Assembly (NCBI GenBank): GCA_028701715.1 | Contig: JAQVQF010000024.1 | Coordinates: 1-15,629 of the forward strand | Direction: 5' to 3' | Length of the DNA: 15,629 nucleotides | Source: Eubacteriales bacterium | GTDB lineage: Bacteria; Bacillota; Clostridia; Oscillospirales; CAG-382 | Shown: positions 13,913-15,629 of the stretch, in pieces | Layout of the letters: every line of letters begins with the position of its first letter | How positions within the stretch are numbered: position 1 is the first letter of the stretch | Notes under the pieces: generated by a model | Seen by the model: only the letters and a program-made list of their open reading frames with translations | Told to the model about the DNA's origin: nothing | Databases searched by the model: none | Translations under genes and position numbers: made by a program

Positions 13913-14308
13913 TCAGCTTGCGGTAATATCCGCGCTTTCCGAACCCGTACTATCCGCGGCAAGACCGAACGAGACGGTTATTGCCTCGTTTACCTGCTGC
14001 ATTGTATTCTCGTCGAGATGTCCCATCCTGTCCTTCAACCGCCTTTTATCTATGGTACGTATCTGCTCGAGCAGTATGACCGAAGATTTCGACAGCCCGG
14101 CGTCGGCTCCTATTTCGATATGTGTCGGGAGCCTTGCCTTTCCGGTCTGGCTTGTGATGGCCGCAGCTATCACGGTGGGTGAATATCTGTTTCCCACATC
14201 GTTCTGCACAATGAGTACCGGGCGTATTCCGCCCTGCTCCGAACCGATCACGGGGGACAGGTCGGCGTAATATATGTCTCCTCTCCTTACGGTGTTGTTT
14301 CCTGTCAC
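13913..14308 (-). CDS. mazF: MazF/EndoA-type endoribonuclease toxin
   Basis: 131 residues, close to B. subtilis EndoA by eye across the whole fold: RRGDIYYADLSPVIGSEQGG, IRPVLIVQND, NRYSPTVIAAAIT, KARLPTHIEI and SSVILLEQIRTIDKRRL. The catalytic pair R29 (GGIRP) and T52 (AAAIT) is present, so it should cleave mRNA at short sequence motifs. About 15 extra Ser/Ala/Asp residues follow the usual C-terminus. GTG 14308 is chosen because AAAGG lies 9 nt upstream; ATG 14317 (three more codons) directly abuts that SD. In many Firmicutes mazF follows alr on the same strand, with the antitoxin gene just before it. Here mazF faces alr, and no antitoxin gene is visible upstream or downstream. Confidence 0.92.
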   Translation of the reverse strand: MTGNNTVRRGDIYYADLSPVIGSEQGGIRPVLIVQNDVGNRYSPTVIAAAITSQTGKARLPTHIEIGADAGLSKSSVILLEQIRTIDKRRLKDRMGHLDENTMQQVNEAITVSFGLAADSTGSESADITAS

Positions 14309-14355
14309 ATAAATCATCCTTTTACATTATCAAGTTATTCCCGCAATGTTATTTT

Positions 14356-14400
14356 TGCCAACAATTCGCCGTTTATTCCGTACAAATAAAATTGTTGGCA
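14356..14400. promoter_or_regulatory. Long perfect inverted repeat in the mazF/DUF4434 divergent region
   Basis: TGCCAACAATT (14356-14366) and AATTGTTGGCA (14390-14400) are perfect 11-nt inverted arms with a 23-nt spacer. They lie in the 154-nt gap between the mazF start and the DUF4434-like gene. The arm centres are about 34 bp apart, close to three helical turns. This may be a pair of half-sites for a regulator, or an RNA hairpin. I find no convincing promoter for either gene nearby. Confidence 0.6.
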
Positions 14401-14462
14401 GACGAGTATGACAGGCTGAGAGCAATTATTAATACACAAGATAAAATTTCGGAGGTTTAATT

Positions 14463-15437
14463 ATGGAAAAGTTTACAAGACCCATATCGGGCGGCTGGTT
14501 TTCGATTTACTGGTGGGACAGAAGGCATGTTTACTGGAATACCGCCTGTATGAACTTCACCGCCGCGAAATGGGAAGCGCTTATCCGCGACATGGCGTCG
14601 CTGGGGCAGGAGTATATCGTCATGTGCAACTGCATTTCCGACGGAAGATGCGTCTATGAATCAAAGGTAGCTCCCAAGATAGAGATGGTATGCCCCGATC
14701 CGCTTGAGGCCGTCATGAACGCCTGCGACAAATACGGCATGAAGGTGTTTCTTTCCAACGATTATTACAGGGAAGTTTCCTTCGAGGATGTTCTTTCACC
14801 CGACCATACCAAGGCGCGCATGACCGTCATCGAGGAGCTTGCCGAAAAATATTCGCATCATAAATCCTTCTACGGCTGGTACTGGGCGTGGGAGGCGTAT
14901 ATCGCCCCGCTGTTTTCAGAGGACTTTGTTAAATATTTCAACGATTCTTCCGAATTCGCACGCCGACTCACCCCGAACGCCAAGTTCCTTACGGCTCCCT
15001 ACGGGACGAAAAACGCGGTTTTCACCGACGAATACTGCCGTCAGATAGAAAGGCTCGACACCGACATAATTGCCTATCAGGATACCGTCGGCTGCTTCGC
15101 CATGAATACCGACGAATCCGCAAGGGCTTTCGAGACGCTCCGCAAAGCGCATGACAAGGTGCCTCAGAGAGCGCTTTGGGCGGATGTGGAGACCTTCGCG
15201 TGGGAAGGCAAGGACAACAGAAGGGAAGTGCCGCTTATCCCCGCGGGCATGGAAAGGCTGGAAAAGCAGCTCGAAGCGGTGTCGCCCTACGTCGACCGTG
15301 TGCTCGTGTTTATTTTCCAGGGGCTTTTCACAAATCCCGAATCCATAGCTTTCACGGGCTATGAACCGGGCGCGAAATATTGGAACGAGTATGTAGAATG
15401 GCTTAAAGCGCATCATCCGGAAGCTTTGAAAATGTAA
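14463..15437 (+). CDS. Soluble TIM-barrel protein, DUF4434-like putative glycoside hydrolase
   Basis: 324 residues without signal peptide or membrane segment, so probably cytoplasmic. The order of segments resembles DUF4434 proteins of the glycoside hydrolase superfamily: GGWFSIYWWDR (10-20), a helix then GQEYIVM (49-54), GMKVFLSNDYY (92-102), SFYGWYWAWEAYI (135-147), AKFLTAPYGTK (173-183), DIIAYQDTVG (201-210), ALWADVETFAWEG (237-249) and RVLVFIFQGLF near the C-terminus. Aromatic residues are dense around the barrel mouth, and E144 and E243 are candidate acid/base and nucleophile. A strong SD (GGAGG, 7 nt before ATG) fixes the start. It is a single-gene unit with its own terminator. The family call is from memory; activity and sugar are unknown. 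Confidence 0.75.
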   Translation: MEKFTRPISGGWFSIYWWDRRHVYWNTACMNFTAAKWEALIRDMASLGQEYIVMCNCISDGRCVYESKVAPKIEMVCPDPLEAVMNACDKYGMKVFLSNDYYREVSFEDVLSPDHTKARMTVIEELAEKYSHHKSFYGWYWAWEAYIAPLFSEDFVKYFNDSSEFARRLTPNAKFLTAPYGTKNAVFTDEYCRQIERLDTDIIAYQDTVGCFAMNTDESARAFETLRKAHDKVPQRALWADVETFAWEGKDNRREVPLIPAGMERLEKQLEAVSPYVDRVLVFIFQGLFTNPESIAFTGYEPGAKYWNEYVEWLKAHHPEALKM

Positions 15438-15453
15438 AATTAAAAACAAAATG

Positions 15454-15482
15454 CAGAATCAAGGAAAAACAATTCTGTTTTT
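15454..15482 (+). terminator. Terminator after the DUF4434-like gene
   Basis: CAGAAT (15454-15459) pairs with ATTCTG (15472-15477), followed by five T's (15478-15482). The stem is short and the 12-nt loop is A-rich, so strength is uncertain. Confidence 0.6.
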
Positions 15483-15524
15483 GGTTTGGTTATTAATATA
15501 TAATACTAATATTTCATAAACATA

Positions 15525-15553
15525 GTGACAAAACAGAAAATATGTGATATAAT
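15525..15553 (+). promoter_or_regulatory. Strong extended -10 promoter near the right edge
   Basis: GTGACA (15525-15530, 5 of 6), a 17-nt spacer, then a perfect TATAAT (15548-15553) preceded by an extended -10 TG (15545-15546). The expected start near 15560 gives a short leader of about 16 nt before ATG 15576. Confidence 0.8.
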
Positions 15554-15575
15554 AGAGGCATGGACGGTGAGAAAA

Positions 15576-15629
15576 ATGCCAAAGACATATCAAATCAATG
15601 AAGAACAGAAAAAAGAAATCGACGAACTG
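15576..15629 (+). CDS. N-terminal fragment of a gene that runs off the window
   Basis: Eighteen codons (MPKTYQINEEQKKEIDEL) remain open to the last base. GGTGAG ends 4 nt before the ATG, and a strong promoter lies just upstream. The peptide is charged and helical. It resembles the start of some helix-turn-helix transposases, such as the IS630 type, but it is too short to assign. An overlapping ATG at 15560 gives only a 13-codon ORF and is less likely. Confidence 0.6.
   Translation, partial: MPKTYQINEEQKKEIDEL

Noticed and set aside
15560..15601. A 13-codon ORF starting at ATG 15560
   Set aside because: It starts at the predicted transcription start without an SD and overlaps the better-led ATG 15576.

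Overview
The window looks like chromosome from a Gram-positive Clostridia-type Firmicute, probably an uncultured member of the Oscillospiraceae/Eubacteriales. Four things suggest this: an IspH–ribosomal protein S1 fusion gene, the cmk–plsC–ispH/S1 gene order, the nnr–lipoprotein–alr–mazF neighbourhood, and strong Shine-Dalgarno (SD) sites with lipobox lipoproteins. The group is inferred from gene content; no rRNA or other marker is present to confirm it. Coding density is high and no intergenic gap exceeds about 260 bases. I see no tRNA, rRNA, CRISPR array, complete mobile element or phage gene.

Layout. (1) Positions 1-4501, minus strand: a housekeeping operon read as cmk (CMP kinase), udp (uridine phosphorylase), plsC (acyltransferase), ispH-S1 (isoprenoid enzyme fused to ribosomal protein S1). 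It starts at a TTGACA/TACAAT promoter and ends at a hairpin near position 9. Three of its non-coding spacers carry short tandem repeats of 7 or 8 bases. (2) Positions 4560-9657, minus strand: a three-gene operon of a fatty-acyl-CoA synthetase, an SGNH-hydrolase lipoprotein and a large membrane-anchored surface protein (discoidin-like domain, DUF4855-like TIM-barrel domain, Ig/cadherin-like domain). It has its own promoter and terminator. (3) Positions 9696-10596, plus strand: a divergently transcribed hypothetical gene preceded by a leader that can fold into several stems. (4) Positions 10606-13888, plus strand: bifunctional NAD(P)HX repair enzyme (nnr), a lipoprotein, alanine racemase (alr). 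(5) A MazF/EndoA toxin gene converges on alr, with no antitoxin gene visible. (6) Positions 14463-15437, plus strand: a soluble DUF4434-like putative glycoside hydrolase behind a promoter region with a long perfect inverted repeat. (7) At the right edge, a strong promoter and the first 18 codons of another gene.

How the genes work together: region 1 joins nucleotide salvage, phospholipid synthesis, isoprenoid precursor synthesis and translation, which is a growth-related grouping. Region 2 looks like a cell-surface module, perhaps for acylated or glycosylated material, though its substrate cannot be read from sequence. Region 4 combines cofactor repair with D-alanine supply for peptidoglycan. 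I found no clearly new defence or mobile system. The best leads are the internal ribosome-binding site at the IspH/S1 junction, the structured leader at 9732-9850, the orphan MazF, the inverted repeat at 14356-14400, and the surface operon.
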